A program made the translations under genes and the position numbers. DNA of 64,000 bases, from positions 62,001 through 126,000 of the forward strand of contig JACKKF010000007.1 of the NCBI GenBank assembly GCA_020637555.1, in the 5' to 3' direction. Positions 9,023 to 18,972 of the stretch are shown here, piece by piece (the first letter of the stretch is position 1; each line of letters starts with the position of its first letter). The notes beneath the pieces are model-generated. The model was not told the origin of the DNA. It did not search any database and was given only the letters and a program-made list of their open reading frames with translations. This stretch comes from Rhodobacter sp. (GTDB lineage: Bacteria > Pseudomonadota > Alphaproteobacteria > Rhodobacterales > Rhodobacteraceae).

Positions 9023-10000
9023 ATGACCAGCGCAACCATCCTGGGCTGCGCCGGTCCGGTTCTGACCCTGGCCGAGGCCGCCTTTTTCCGGCAGGCTCAG
9101 CCCTGGGGATTCATCCTGTTCCGCCGCAATGTCGAAAACGCGCCGCAGCTGCGCGCCCTGACCGGCGCCCTGCGTGACGCCGTGGGCCGCGACGCGCCGG
9201 TGTTCATGGATCAGGAGGGCGGCACCGTCCAGCGCCTGCGCCCGCCCCTGGCCCGGGACTGGCCCGATGCCTGCGCCCAGCCTGGCGGACCGGCGGCAAT
9301 CCGGCTGCGCCACCGGCTGATGGCCGCCGAATTGCGCGCGGTCGGTGTCGATGGCAATTGCGCGCCGGTGATCGACCTTGCGGGGCCCGAAACGCACCCC
9401 TTCCTGCAACGGCGCATCTGGTCCGCCGACCCTCGGGCCGTCGCCGTCGCCGCCCGTGCCGCGGCCGAGGGCCTCCTCGACGGCGGGGTCTTGCCGGTCA
9501 TCAAGCATCTGCCGGGACATGGCAGCGCCAATGCCGACAGCCACCTCAAGCTGCCGCATTGCACCGTCCCGCTGGAGGCGCTGGAGGCGCGCGATTTCGC
9601 CCCGGTGCGGGCGCTGGCCGATCTGCCCCTGGGCATGACCGGCCATATGGTGATCGAAGCCCTGGACCCCGGGACGCCGGCGACCCTGTCGCCCGTGGTG
9701 ATCGGCTATCTGCGGTCAACGCTGGGGTTCCAGGGGCTGCTGATGACCGACGATCTGTCCATGAATGCCTTGCCGGGCACCTTGCCCGACCGCGCCGCGC
9801 GGGCCATCGCCGCCGGGTGCGATCTGGTGCTGCATTGTTCCGGCGCCCTGCACGAGATGGACGGCGTTGTCGCCGCCTCGGGCGCGTTGCGCGCCGGGAT
9901 CCGCGCAGACCGGGCGCTTGGCGCGCGCCGGACGCCCGCGCCGATTGACATTGCCGCCGCCACCGCCGAATTTGAACGCCTGAGCAACCCGCAGGTGTGA
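9023..10000 (+). CDS. nagZ: Beta-N-acetylhexosaminidase (GH3), peptidoglycan recycling
   Basis: This 325-residue cytoplasmic glycoside hydrolase of family 3 removes N-acetylglucosamine from anhydro-muropeptides. The family signature KHLPGHGSANADSH is present, as are the MDQEGGTVQRL and LMTDDLSMNALPG segments; the Asp in TDDLSM is the expected nucleophile region. No signal peptide is seen, as expected for NagZ. Length is close to the usual ~330-340 residues. It follows the SPOR gene after 7 nt and precedes scpA by 6 nt, so it is likely part of one transcript running to scpB. Confidence 0.93.
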   Translation: MTSATILGCAGPVLTLAEAAFFRQAQPWGFILFRRNVENAPQLRALTGALRDAVGRDAPVFMDQEGGTVQRLRPPLARDWPDACAQPGGPAAIRLRHRLMAAELRAVGVDGNCAPVIDLAGPETHPFLQRRIWSADPRAVAVAARAAAEGLLDGGVLPVIKHLPGHGSANADSHLKLPHCTVPLEALEARDFAPVRALADLPLGMTGHMVIEALDPGTPATLSPVVIGYLRSTLGFQGLLMTDDLSMNALPGTLPDRAARAIAAGCDLVLHCSGALHEMDGVVAASGALRAGIRADRALGARRTPAPIDIAAATAEFERLSNPQV

Positions 10001-10006
10001 TCCCCC

Positions 10007-10798
10007 ATGTCCGAGACCGAGGAAGGCGCCGAACTCAGCGTCGCCGCCCGTCTCGAAGACGAGGCGCTGATCGTCGATGTCGACGGCTTCGAGGGGCCGC
10101 TGGACCTGCTGCTGACGCTGTCCCGGCGCCAGAAGGTGGATCTCAGGCGCATTTCGGTGCTGCAACTGGCCGAGCAGTATTTGCGCTTCGTCGAGGCGGC
10201 GCGCGCGTTGCGCATCGAACTGGCCGCCGACTATCTGGTGATGGCGGCCTGGCTGGCATTCCTGAAGTCGCGCCTGCTGCTGCCCCCCGATCCGACCGAG
10301 GAAGGCCCCACCGCCGAGGATCTGGCCGCGCATCTGGCGTTTCAGCTCGAACGGCTCGAGGCGATGCGCGAGGCCGCCGGGCGCCTGATGGGACGTGACC
10401 GGTTGGGGCGCGAGTTCTTCGCCCGGGGAGCGCCCGAAACCCAGGCCATCGAGAAACGCACCCAGCACACGGCAACGCTGCTGGAGCTGATCCAGGCCTA
10501 TGCGCGGATTCGCACCAAGGACGAATTCCGCCCCTATGCCTTTGATCGCACGGATATCTATCCGCTGGAAACCGCGCTTGACCGGCTCAGGGGCATGATC
10601 GGCCATGCGGTGGACTGGTCCGATCTGGCCGGGTTCCTGCCGCCCGGTTGGCGCGCGGCGGGGACGCGGCGGCGATCTGCCCTGGCCTCGACCTTTGCGG
10701 CGTCGCTGGAACTGGCGAAACAGGGGCAGCTGGACATCCGCCAATCGGAAACCTTCGCGCCGATCCGCCTGCGCGCCCGCCCGAACGAGGCCCGATGA
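10007..10798 (+). CDS. scpA: Segregation and condensation protein A
   Basis: This 263-residue kleisin subunit of the SMC-ScpAB condensin acts in chromosome compaction and segregation. The N-terminal FEGPLDLLLTLSRRQKVDLR element is the hallmark of ScpA, and the C-terminal winged-helix region follows. The gene starts 6 nt after nagZ and its stop overlaps the scpB ATG (ATGA), which implies translational coupling and 1:1 or fixed-ratio expression. No anomaly is seen. Confidence 0.95.
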   Translation: MSETEEGAELSVAARLEDEALIVDVDGFEGPLDLLLTLSRRQKVDLRRISVLQLAEQYLRFVEAARALRIELAADYLVMAAWLAFLKSRLLLPPDPTEEGPTAEDLAAHLAFQLERLEAMREAAGRLMGRDRLGREFFARGAPETQAIEKRTQHTATLLELIQAYARIRTKDEFRPYAFDRTDIYPLETALDRLRGMIGHAVDWSDLAGFLPPGWRAAGTRRRSALASTFAASLELAKQGQLDIRQSETFAPIRLRARPNEAR

Positions 10799-11463
10799 CC
10801 GACGAGACCGACCGACCCGGCCCCGCCGACCCGAATGCAACACCCGGCCTGTTCCCGGTGCCGCCCATGGGCGAGCAGGAGCGCATGGTCGAGGCGATCC
10901 TCTTTGCCTCGGCCGAACCGGTGTCGGCGTCGGAACTGGCAAAACGCCTGCCCGAGGGGTGCGACGTCGCCGAGGCGCTGGTGCACTTGCGCTCGCGCTA
11001 TGCGGGGCGGGGCGTGCATCTGGTGCGGGTGGGCGATGGCTGGGCGATGCGCACCGCGCCCGATCTGGGCTGGCTGATGCGCACGGAACAGGTCGAAACC
11101 CGCCGCCTGTCGCGCGCCGCCATCGAGACGCTGGCCATCGTCGCCTACCACGCCCCCGTGACCCGCGCCGAGATCGAGGAGATTCGCGGTGTCTCGCTGT
11201 CGCGCGGCACGATCGACCAGTTGATGGAAATGGGCTGGATCCGCTTTGGCCGCCGTCGCATGACGCCGGGTCGGCCGCTGACGTTCGTGGTCACGGATGC
11301 GTTCCTGGATCACTTCGGCCTGGAAACGCCGCGCGACCTGCCGGGCCTGAAGGAACTGCGCGAGGCCGGGCTTCTGGACAGTCGCGGGATGCCGGGCGTC
11401 AAACCCCCCGAGGACGACGACGAGGACTCGCCCGATGGCCAGTCCGAACTGTTCGAGGATTGA
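10795..11463 (+). CDS. scpB: Segregation and condensation protein B
   Basis: This 222-residue winged-helix protein partners ScpA and SMC. Family segments are visible: MVEAILFASAEPVSASELA at the N-terminus and SRAAIETLAIVAYHAPVTRA with EIRGVS in the centre. The C-terminus is acidic (EDDDEDSPD). The ATG at 10795 overlaps the scpA stop. In many Rhodobacterales I recall tatA following scpB; here it is followed instead by a small lipoprotein gene after 126 nt. Confidence 0.95.
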   Translation: MTDETDRPGPADPNATPGLFPVPPMGEQERMVEAILFASAEPVSASELAKRLPEGCDVAEALVHLRSRYAGRGVHLVRVGDGWAMRTAPDLGWLMRTEQVETRRLSRAAIETLAIVAYHAPVTRAEIEEIRGVSLSRGTIDQLMEMGWIRFGRRRMTPGRPLTFVVTDAFLDHFGLETPRDLPGLKELREAGLLDSRGMPGVKPPEDDDEDSPDGQSELFED

Positions 11464-11589
11464 CCCCTCCCGGCCCGTTTCGGCACGGCGCCCGGCACGG
11501 TGGCGGCTTTGCGCCGATGCTGCGGCGGGGGTCTTTCCGGCGCGGGCAGAGCGGGTAATCTGGTCCGGGCCTATCCAATGGAGGTTTGC

Positions 11590-11859
11590 ATGAAATCTGT
11601 TCTTGTTGCTCTTGTCATCTCGGCCACGGCGCTGGGCGGCTGCACGATGACCCAGAACGAACGCGATGTCGTCGGCGGGCTGGCCGGGGCGGCGGGCGGT
11701 CTGGTTCTGGCCAGTGCCCTCAATGCCAACCCGAACTGGACCATCGTCGCGGCCCTTGGCGGCGCGGCTGCCGGCGTCCTGGTCGCGCGCAATTCGCGCA
11801 CCGGGGAATGCGCGTATTCCAACGGTCGCGGCCAGTATTACACCCGGCGCTGCCGCTGA
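11590..11859 (+). CDS. Small glycine-zipper lipoprotein
   Basis: This predicted 89-residue lipoprotein has a short signal peptide with lipobox ALGGC, giving Cys18 as the lipidated residue. A glycine/alanine-rich segment, VVGGLAGAAGGLVLAS with a second GGAAAG run, resembles glycine-zipper outer-membrane lipoproteins. Two further cysteines near the C-terminus (GECAYS and the terminal RRCR) could pair. The start at 11590 was preferred to an in-frame ATG at 11578 because GGAGG lies between them at a suitable distance. The function is unknown; such proteins often sit in the outer membrane and may act in envelope integrity. Confidence 0.75.
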   Translation: MKSVLVALVISATALGGCTMTQNERDVVGGLAGAAGGLVLASALNANPNWTIVAALGGAAAGVLVARNSRTGECAYSNGRGQYYTRRCR

Positions 11860-11907
11860 TCGGCATCCCGGCAGGCGCCCGGTCCTGCGGGCGCCTGTGC
11901 CGGCGCG

Positions 11908-12996
11908 TCAGAACAGGCTCAACTGATCGCCGGCGCGGGGTGGTTTCCTGAACTTCGAACAATCGAGCGGCGGCAGCGACGCCTCGAACCCCAGGCGGTT
12001 GCAGGCCACGCGAATGCGGGTGGCCACCATGTCCGCATAGGGCCCCTGACCGCGGAACCGGCTGTGGAATTCGGGGTCGTTGTCGCGCCCGCCGCGCATC
12101 TCGCGCACCCGGTTCATGACCTTGACGGCATGGCCCGGGCGCACCCGCTCCAGCCAGTCGCGAAACAGCGGGGCGACCTCGCCGGGCAGGCGGACAAAGG
12201 CCCACCAGGCGGTGCGGGCGCCCGCCTCGCGCGCGGCGGTCAGGATCGCCTCGGCCTCGTGATCGCTGAGCCCGGGAATCAGCGGGGCCATCATCAGCCG
12301 AACGGGCACGCCGGCATCGCTGAGCGCGCGCATCGTCGCCAGCCGTCGCGCGGGCGAGGGCGCCCGGGGTTCCATAGCGCGGGCCAGCGCGGGATCCAGC
12401 GTGGTCACGCTGACCCCGACCTCGGCCAGGCCCTGCACCGCCATGTCGGACAGAATGTCCAGGTCGCGTTCGACCATGGCGCCGCGCGTGGTGATCGTGA
12501 CCGGATGGCGCCAGTCGCGCAGCACCTCCAGCACCGAACGGGTGATGCGGTAGTGCTGTTCGACAGGCTGCCAGGGATCGGTGTTCGACCCCAGCGCCAG
12601 CGGGGCCACGCGGTAGCCGGTCTTGCCCAGCTCGCGTTCCAGGACGCGCGCGGCGTCGGGCCGCGCGATCAGCCGGGTTTCGAAATCGAGCCCCGGCGAC
12701 AACCCCAGATAGGCGTGCGACGGCCGCGCATAGCAATAGATGCACCCGTGCTCGCACCCGCGATAGGGGTTCAGGGCGCGGTCGAAACCCAGGTCGGGCG
12801 ACTGGTTCCACGAAATCACGCTGCGCGGCCGCTCGACCGAGATCTCGCGTTTGACCAGCCGCTCGTCCTCGGGCAGGTCCCAGCCGTCATGCGCCCATTC
12901 GCGCGCCTGCGCGTCAAAGCGCGGCGCGGGCTGTGCCAGCGTGCCCCGGGCCGGGGCGCGCAGCGTGGGGTCCTTGGGGGGGAGCGCGGTCACCAT
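11908..12996 (-). CDS. PA0069-family / SplB-like radical SAM protein
   Basis: This 362-residue radical SAM enzyme carries the [4Fe-4S] motif as CEHGCIYCYARPSH, the form typical of the SplB-related PA0069/Rv2578c family. Following segments (LGSNTDPWQPVEQ, TITTRG, ETRLIARPDA) are also typical. The substrate of this family is not established; relation to spore photoproduct lyase suggests a nucleic-acid role, but that is only analogy. The start was placed at the Met before VTALPPKDP; upstream in-frame Met codons run into an AT-richer intergenic stretch. It converges with the lipoprotein gene and is divergent from the corrinoid protein gene. Confidence 0.88.
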   Translation of the reverse strand: MVTALPPKDPTLRAPARGTLAQPAPRFDAQAREWAHDGWDLPEDERLVKREISVERPRSVISWNQSPDLGFDRALNPYRGCEHGCIYCYARPSHAYLGLSPGLDFETRLIARPDAARVLERELGKTGYRVAPLALGSNTDPWQPVEQHYRITRSVLEVLRDWRHPVTITTRGAMVERDLDILSDMAVQGLAEVGVSVTTLDPALARAMEPRAPSPARRLATMRALSDAGVPVRLMMAPLIPGLSDHEAEAILTAAREAGARTAWWAFVRLPGEVAPLFRDWLERVRPGHAVKVMNRVREMRGGRDNDPEFHSRFRGQGPYADMVATRIRVACNRLGFEASLPPLDCSKFRKPPRAGDQLSLF

Positions 12997-13154
12997 GAGT
13001 CGAATGATGAACAGATGATGAACATTTTTCAAGTCCGCGCGTCAAACTGGGGCTTGTGGTCGTCTTTCATTCGGCGCATGTCGGGAATGGATCAGTGAAG
13101 GCGGCGCTTCTGCCGCATTGACGGAAAAAGAGACGCTTTTCAGGGAACCGCGCC

Positions 13155-13859
<705 letters not shown>

Positions 13860-13887
13860 TCCGGCACGGCGGCAGCGGACGACAGGG

Positions 13888-13911
13888 ACCCCCGGTTTGC
13901 CGGGGGTTTCG
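13888..13911 (+). terminator. Hairpin terminator after corrinoid protein gene
   Basis: An 8-bp GC-rich inverted repeat (ACCCCCGG / CCGGGGGT) with a TTTG loop lies 28 nt after the corrinoid gene stop. It is followed by a short T-rich run (TTTCGTCATTT). The run is imperfect, so termination efficiency is uncertain. Confidence 0.6.
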
Positions 13912-13998
13912 TCATTTCGGGCCTGTGGCCCGGCCCGCCCCCCTTTCGCCCGGCGCGCATCCCTCCTATCCTCCGGCGCACCTGATCCGGAGTATCCC

Positions 13999-15504
13999 AT
14001 GACTGACCTGCCTTCCGCCGCCGAAATCCTGACCGCCTGCGGTTTCGATGCCGCAACCCTGACCGGCGGAACCCTGGCGGTGCACAGCCCGATCGACGGG
14101 GCTGAGATCGCACGCATCGCCGAAACCCCGCTGGCCGACATGCCGGCGATCATCGGCCGCGCGACCAACGCCTTTGAGGCCTGGCGTCGTGTGCCTGCCC
14201 CCCGGCGGGGCGAACTGGTGCGCCTGCTGGGCGAGGAACTGCGCGCCTCGAAAGAGGCGCTGGGGGCGCTGGTGACGCTGGAGGCCGGCAAGATCGTTTC
14301 CGAAGGCCTGGGCGAAGTGCAGGAGATGATCGACATCTGCGACTTTGCCGTGGGCCTGTCGCGGCAGCTCTATGGGTTGACCATCGCCTCTGAGCGCCCG
14401 GGCCATGTGATGCGCGAAACCTGGCACCCGCTGGGTCCGGCGGCGGTGATCACGGCCTTCAACTTTCCGGTCGCGGTGTGGTCGTGGAACACCGCGCTGG
14501 CCCTGGTCTGCGGCGATCCGGTGATCTGGAAACCGTCGGAAAAGACGCCGCTGACGGCGCTGGCCTGCGCGGCGATCTTTGCCCGGGCCGTGGCCCGCTT
14601 CGGCGAGGATGCGCCCGAGGGGTTGATGCAGGTCGTCATCGGCGGGGCCGATCTGGGCGCCGCGCTGACGGCCGCGCCCGAGGTGCCGCTGGTCTCGGCC
14701 ACCGGATCGACACGCATGGGGCGTATCGTCGGCCCGGCGGTGGCGGGGCGCTTCGGCCGGTCGATCCTGGAACTGGGTGGCAACAACGCGATGATCGTGG
14801 CGCCGTCGGCCGACCTGGAAATGGCGGTGCGGGCCATCGTCTTTTCCGCGGTGGGGACGGCCGGCCAGCGCTGCACCTCGTTGCGCCGGCTGATCGTGCA
14901 CCACTCGATCCGCGACGCGCTGCTTGAACGGCTGATCCGGGCCTATGCCAGCCTGCCCATCGGCGACCCGCGCAAGGCGACCACCCTGGTGGGGCCGCTG
15001 GTCGACGCCGCCTCGCGCGAGCGGATGCAGGCAGCGTTGGACCGCGCCCGAGCCGATGGCGGGATCGTGCATGGTGGCCGCGCGGCCTCGTCCGCACCGC
15101 AAGGCGGCGCCTATGTCGAGCCCGCGATCGTCGAGATGCCGGGCCAGACGGCGGTTGTGCGCGAGGAAACCTTTGCGCCGATCCTCTATGTCATGGGCTA
15201 TGACGCGTTCGACGAGGCCATCGCGCTGCAAAACGACGTGCCGCAGGGGCTGTCGTCGTGCATCTTCACCCTGAACCTGCGCGAGGCCGAGGATTTTCTG
15301 CAACGCTCGGATTGCGGGATCGCGAACGTCAATATCGGCCCCTCGGGTGCCGAGATCGGCGGCGCGTTCGGCGGCGAGAAGGAAACCGGCGGTGGCCGCG
15401 AAAGCGGGTCGGATGCCTGGAAGGGATACATGCGCCGGGCCACCAATACGGTGAACCACTCTGCCTCGTTGCCGCTGGCCCAGGGCGTCAGGTTCGACGT
15501 CTGA
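13999..15504 (+). CDS. Aldehyde dehydrogenase, ALDH7 (antiquitin/AmaB-like)
   Basis: This 501-residue NAD(P)+-dependent dehydrogenase resembles the ALDH7 group, which oxidises alpha-aminoadipate semialdehyde (piperidine-6-carboxylate) in lysine catabolism. The catalytic Cys292 sits in AGQRCTSLRR and the general-base Glu258 in LELGGNNAM. The cofactor-site ITAFNFPVAVW and the ALDH7-type end GGAFGGEKETGGGRESGSDA are seen. Length matches the family. The start follows ACTCCGGAG-like spacing loosely; an upstream in-frame Met would extend into the terminator region. No lysine-degradation genes are adjacent, so the physiological substrate is uncertain. Confidence 0.85.
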   Translation: MTDLPSAAEILTACGFDAATLTGGTLAVHSPIDGAEIARIAETPLADMPAIIGRATNAFEAWRRVPAPRRGELVRLLGEELRASKEALGALVTLEAGKIVSEGLGEVQEMIDICDFAVGLSRQLYGLTIASERPGHVMRETWHPLGPAAVITAFNFPVAVWSWNTALALVCGDPVIWKPSEKTPLTALACAAIFARAVARFGEDAPEGLMQVVIGGADLGAALTAAPEVPLVSATGSTRMGRIVGPAVAGRFGRSILELGGNNAMIVAPSADLEMAVRAIVFSAVGTAGQRCTSLRRLIVHHSIRDALLERLIRAYASLPIGDPRKATTLVGPLVDAASRERMQAALDRARADGGIVHGGRAASSAPQGGAYVEPAIVEMPGQTAVVREETFAPILYVMGYDAFDEAIALQNDVPQGLSSCIFTLNLREAEDFLQRSDCGIANVNIGPSGAEIGGAFGGEKETGGGRESGSDAWKGYMRRATNTVNHSASLPLAQGVRFDV

Positions 15505-15518
15505 GCGGGTGGCACCCG

Positions 15519-15543
15519 CCGGGAGGGTTTTCCACCCTCCCGG
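15519..15543 (+). terminator. Inverted repeat after ALDH gene
   Basis: A 9-bp inverted repeat (CCGGGAGGG / CCCTCCCGG) around a T-rich loop sits 14 nt after the ALDH stop. It is immediately followed by another partial copy of the CCCTCCCGG arm. It could act as a terminator or transcript-stabilising hairpin, but no clean T-run follows it. Confidence 0.45.
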
Positions 15544-15711
15544 ACCCTCCCGGAGGATATTTCCGGCACAAAGATGGGGCGGCCCGGGTTTCACCGGCGC
15601 GGCCGCATCCGGCGGGCAGCGTGGCCGCAAACGGGGGCTCTTGCGTCGCTGGCGGTCGCGGGGGCGGGGCGTGCCACGGCTAGGGTGCGGCAAATCCAAC
15701 GGGGCACCTGC

Positions 15712-17085
15712 ATGTTTCTCTCCGTCTTCGATATCTTCAAGATCGGCATCGGTCCGTCATCGTCGCATACGATGGGGCCGATGGTTGCGGCCGCGCGCTT
15801 TCTGGACCGGCTCAGGGCGTCGCCGTTCCGGGCGCACGGTCTCAGGGCCTCGTTGCACGGGTCGCTGGCGTTCACGGGTGTCGGCCATGCGACCGACCGG
15901 GCGGTGATCCTGGGCCTGGCCGGTTTCCTGCCCGAGAGCTACGACGCCGACCGTGCCGAGGCCGCGCTGGCCACGATCCGGGCGACCCGCACGGTCGAGC
16001 CCCCCGATCTGCCGGTTCTGGCCTTCGATCCCGACAAGGACCTGCAGTTCGACTATGGCCCCGCGCTGGCCGGCCACGCGAACGGGATGATCCTGATGGC
16101 CACCGACGCCCAGGGCGACGTGATCGCGCAGGAGACCTATTTCTCGATCGGAGGCGGGTTCGTCGTGACCGAGGCCGAACTGGCGGCCGGCCCCTCGGCG
16201 CAGAGCGGCCCCAGGGTGCGGTTCCCCTTCGAGAGCGCCGAGGCGATGCTGGTCATGGCGCGCGAATCGGGCCTGTCGATTGCCATGATGAAGCGCGCGA
16301 ACGAACTGACGCAGCGGGACGAGGCCGCGCTGAAGGCCGGCCTGCAGCGGATCTGGGCGGTCATGAACGCCTGTATCGAACGCGGCCTGACCAGTGACGG
16401 AATCCTGCCCGGTGGGCTGAAGGTGCGCCGTCGTGCCAAGGCGATCCATGAATCGCTGATGGCCGAGCGGGGGCTCAACCTGACCGCGCCGCATGTCATC
16501 AATGACTGGATGTCCACCTATGCCATGGCCGTGAACGAAGAGAACGCGGCCGGTGGGCAGGTGGTGACCGCCCCCACGAATGGCGCCGCCGGCGTGATGC
16601 CCGCCGTGATCCGCTACTGGCTGGATCATGTGCCGGGCGCCAGCGTGGACAAGGTCGAGGATTTTCTGCTGACCGCCGCCGCGATCGGCGGGCTGATCAA
16701 GCACAATGCCTCGATCAGCGGGGCCGAATGCGGATGCCAGGCCGAGGTCGGCAGCGCCGCGGCCATGGCGGCCGCCGGGCTGTGCGCCGTCCTGGGGGGC
16801 ACGCCCGAACAGGTCGAGAATGCCGCCGAGATCGCGCTGGAGCATCACCTGGGCATGACCTGCGATCCGGTCAAGGGACTGGTGCAGGTGCCCTGCATCG
16901 AGCGCAACGGACTGGGTGCGATCAAGGCGGTGAGCGCGGCCTCGCTGGCGCTGCGCGGGGATGGCCAGCATTTCATGCCGCTGGACAACTGTATCGAGGC
17001 GATGCGTCAGACCGGCGCGGACATGAGCGAGAAATACAAGGAAACGGCGCTGGGCGGCCTGGCGGTGAACGTGCCGAACTGTTGA
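15712..17085 (+). CDS. sdaA: L-serine ammonia-lyase (single-chain, iron-sulfur)
   Basis: This 457-residue enzyme converts L-serine to pyruvate and ammonia. The beta domain begins with the family-typical FDIFKIGIGPSSSHTMGPM. The alpha domain carries the cluster-binding cysteines, visible in ECGCQAEVGSA and MTCDPVKGLVQVPCIERNG. Length matches single-polypeptide SdaA/SdaB enzymes. The chosen ATG at 15712 follows a GGGGCACC region; upstream Met codons lie in low-quality arginine-rich sequence. In this window it lies some 17 kb from the glycine cleavage operon, and both feed one-carbon and pyruvate metabolism. Confidence 0.95.
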   Translation: MFLSVFDIFKIGIGPSSSHTMGPMVAAARFLDRLRASPFRAHGLRASLHGSLAFTGVGHATDRAVILGLAGFLPESYDADRAEAALATIRATRTVEPPDLPVLAFDPDKDLQFDYGPALAGHANGMILMATDAQGDVIAQETYFSIGGGFVVTEAELAAGPSAQSGPRVRFPFESAEAMLVMARESGLSIAMMKRANELTQRDEAALKAGLQRIWAVMNACIERGLTSDGILPGGLKVRRRAKAIHESLMAERGLNLTAPHVINDWMSTYAMAVNEENAAGGQVVTAPTNGAAGVMPAVIRYWLDHVPGASVDKVEDFLLTAAAIGGLIKHNASISGAECGCQAEVGSAAAMAAAGLCAVLGGTPEQVENAAEIALEHHLGMTCDPVKGLVQVPCIERNGLGAIKAVSAASLALRGDGQHFMPLDNCIEAMRQTGADMSEKYKETALGGLAVNVPNC

Positions 17086-17399
17086 GCCGCGCAAAGGTCA
17101 GACCAATCGCGCAGGTTGAAACAGGGAAAGGCGGCTGCCGCCGTCAGCCCGATTTTCGACCGGCCTGGCAGGATTTGTGCCAGTCGTGACGGCCCGGTGC
17201 CCGACCCGCGCCGGGAACCGGTCCGCGTCCGGTGCCGGGGGTTGGCCATGCGCCACCGTCGGCTGGGCCGCATGACCGCCCACGGCCGCGGGGTCCGCGG
17301 GCCGGCACGCGGCGCTGTTGCGCGGTCCCTGGCTGCAAAGCGCGGCGCAGGTCGCGGACAGGATAGACGGGTCGCCTTCCGCCGTTTAGGGCAGGGGAC
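17086..17399. other. Intergenic region, 314 nt, no gene seen
   Basis: The region between sdaA and the EamA exporter is GC-rich and has no convincing coding frame. A short hairpin (CTGGCA / TGCCAG around GGATTTG) lies near 17166-17184, without a T-run. No riboswitch, tRNA or clear promoter was recognised. Confidence 0.5.
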
Positions 17400-18332
17400 A
17401 TGACCCTTGCCGCCCCTCCTTCCAGCGTCGATCGGGTGCCGTTGGGCATCGTCCTGATGGTTGCCTTTTGTGCCATCGCGCCATTGATCGACGTGGCGGC
17501 GAAAATGGCGTCGCAATCGGTGACGGTCACGCAGGTGACCTTTTCGCGCATGGTTGTTCAGGCGGTCCTGATGGCGCCGGTGGTCATGGTCATGCGTCAG
17601 AACGCAGGGGTCACCCGGCGCGCGTTCGGCCTGCTGATCCTGCGTGCGTTGATGCTGATCGGGTCGACCTATGCCTTTGTCGGCGCGGTTCAGGTCATGC
17701 CGATCGCCGACGCGCTGGCCATCGCCTTTGTCGAGCCCTTCATCCTGCTGGCCCTGGGGTTCCTGCTGTTCGGCGATCAGGTCGGCCCGCGCCGGATCCT
17801 GGCGTCGATCATCGGCTTTCTGGGGGCGCTGCTGGTGATCCAGCCGAACTTTGCGGTTTTTGGCGCGGTGGCGCTGTATCCGCTGGCAACGGCGGGGTTC
17901 TTTGCCGTCTACATGCTGCTGACCCGGCGCATCACGCGCGAGGTTCCGCCCGAGACCATGCAATTCCACACCGCCTGGATCGGTGTGGTGCTCATGCTGC
18001 CCGTGCTGGCGCTGGGCCACGGCGCGGATATCGCGCTGTTGCGGATGTCGGATGCGCCGCTGGCGGTCTGGGGCCAATTGGCCGGGGTCGGGGTTGCCGC
18101 CACCGTGTCGCACATGGCGATCACCTATGCGCTGCGATACGCGCCTTCGGCCACGCTGGCCCCGCTGCACTATCTCGAGATCGTCAATGCCGCGCTGTTC
18201 GGTTGGCTGTTCTTTGGCGACTGGCCCAACCCGATGAGTTGGGCGGGTATCGCGGTGATCGTGTCCTCGGGGCTTTACATCATCGCGCGGGAACGGCGTC
18301 TGGCCAGAGAGGCGCGTGTTCCAGCGCGCTGA
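17400..18332 (+). CDS. EamA/DMT-family transporter
   Basis: This 310-residue inner-membrane protein has about ten hydrophobic segments arranged as two EamA repeats (roughly residues 10-145 and 160-300). The second repeat begins around LATAGFFAVYMLLTR and ends with FGDWPNPMSWAGIAVIVSSG. DMT transporters export amino acids, nucleosides or other metabolites; the substrate here is not identifiable. The ATG at 17400 follows GGGGACA. It converges with the thiamine pyrophosphokinase gene and the two coding regions overlap at their 3' ends by 53 nt. Confidence 0.87.
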   Translation: MTLAAPPSSVDRVPLGIVLMVAFCAIAPLIDVAAKMASQSVTVTQVTFSRMVVQAVLMAPVVMVMRQNAGVTRRAFGLLILRALMLIGSTYAFVGAVQVMPIADALAIAFVEPFILLALGFLLFGDQVGPRRILASIIGFLGALLVIQPNFAVFGAVALYPLATAGFFAVYMLLTRRITREVPPETMQFHTAWIGVVLMLPVLALGHGADIALLRMSDAPLAVWGQLAGVGVAATVSHMAITYALRYAPSATLAPLHYLEIVNAALFGWLFFGDWPNPMSWAGIAVIVSSGLYIIARERRLAREARVPAR

Positions 18333-18972
18333 GCAAGCCATCCAGTTCGGTGACCGGCAACAGCAGCAGCATGGACGGCCCGTCGGGTTCCAGCACGACC
18401 GGCGCCCCGGTCGCCGCGTTCGACGTGCCGATGCGCCCGTTCGGGGCAAAGTGCAACGGCGTCGTCGGCCAGAGCAGCCCGCTCGATCGGCAGCGCATCG
18501 GGGCCATCGGATACAGCGAGACCCGTGTGCCCCGCGCCAGCGCCAGCCGCAACCGGGGCGGGCACAGCAGGCAAAGATCGTCGCCCGTGTCCAGGATCAC
18601 CCGGCGGGACGGCGCCCGCAACAGGGTGCTCATCGCCGCCAGCGTGTGATCCAGCCGCGCGCCGGTAAAGCCCACGGCCAGAACGAACGGGGCATCGACC
18701 AGGGCCAGCGCCTTGTCAAAGTCGGTCTGTTCCTGATCCGGTGTGTGGTGCAGGCGCGCTTCGCCCAGCGTGTCGCGCGCCGCATCGCTGATCGAATCGA
18801 AGTCGCCGGTTGCCAGGTCCGGCATGTAACCCATCGCCAGCGCGGCGTCCGCACCTCCGTCCACCGCGATCAGCCGCGGCGCGCGCGATACGGCACGGGC
18901 CAGCGCCTGGGGGCTGGGCGCGCCGCCTCCCACCAACGTGATGCCCGGGGCTTTTGCATCTGGCTTCGACAT
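18280..18972 (-). CDS. Thiamine pyrophosphokinase
   Basis: This 230-residue enzyme transfers pyrophosphate from ATP to thiamine. Family motifs are visible: VDGGADAALAMGYMPDLATG with GDFDSIS, then TPDQEQTDFDKAL, followed by GARLDHTLA. The C-terminal half is the beta-rich thiamine-binding domain. The gene reads on the minus strand with its 3' end overlapping the EamA gene by 53 nt (convergent). No THI-box riboswitch was recognised upstream. The symbol thiN is sometimes used for this family. Confidence 0.9.
   Translation of the reverse strand: MSKPDAKAPGITLVGGGAPSPQALARAVSRAPRLIAVDGGADAALAMGYMPDLATGDFDSISDAARDTLGEARLHHTPDQEQTDFDKALALVDAPFVLAVGFTGARLDHTLAAMSTLLRAPSRRVILDTGDDLCLLCPPRLRLALARGTRVSLYPMAPMRCRSSGLLWPTTPLHFAPNGRIGTSNAATGAPVVLEPDGPSMLLLLPVTELDGLLSALEHAPLWPDAVPAR

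Noticed and set aside
5809..9039. A >1000-codon minus-strand frame across argS and the SPOR gene
   Set aside because: It is antisense to argS and the SPOR gene; composition is Arg/Gly/His-rich and it has no recognisable family.
12997..13154. Cobalamin or SAM riboswitch before the corrinoid protein gene
   Set aside because: No B12-box or SAM-aptamer strands could be recognised; only a small GC hairpin is present.
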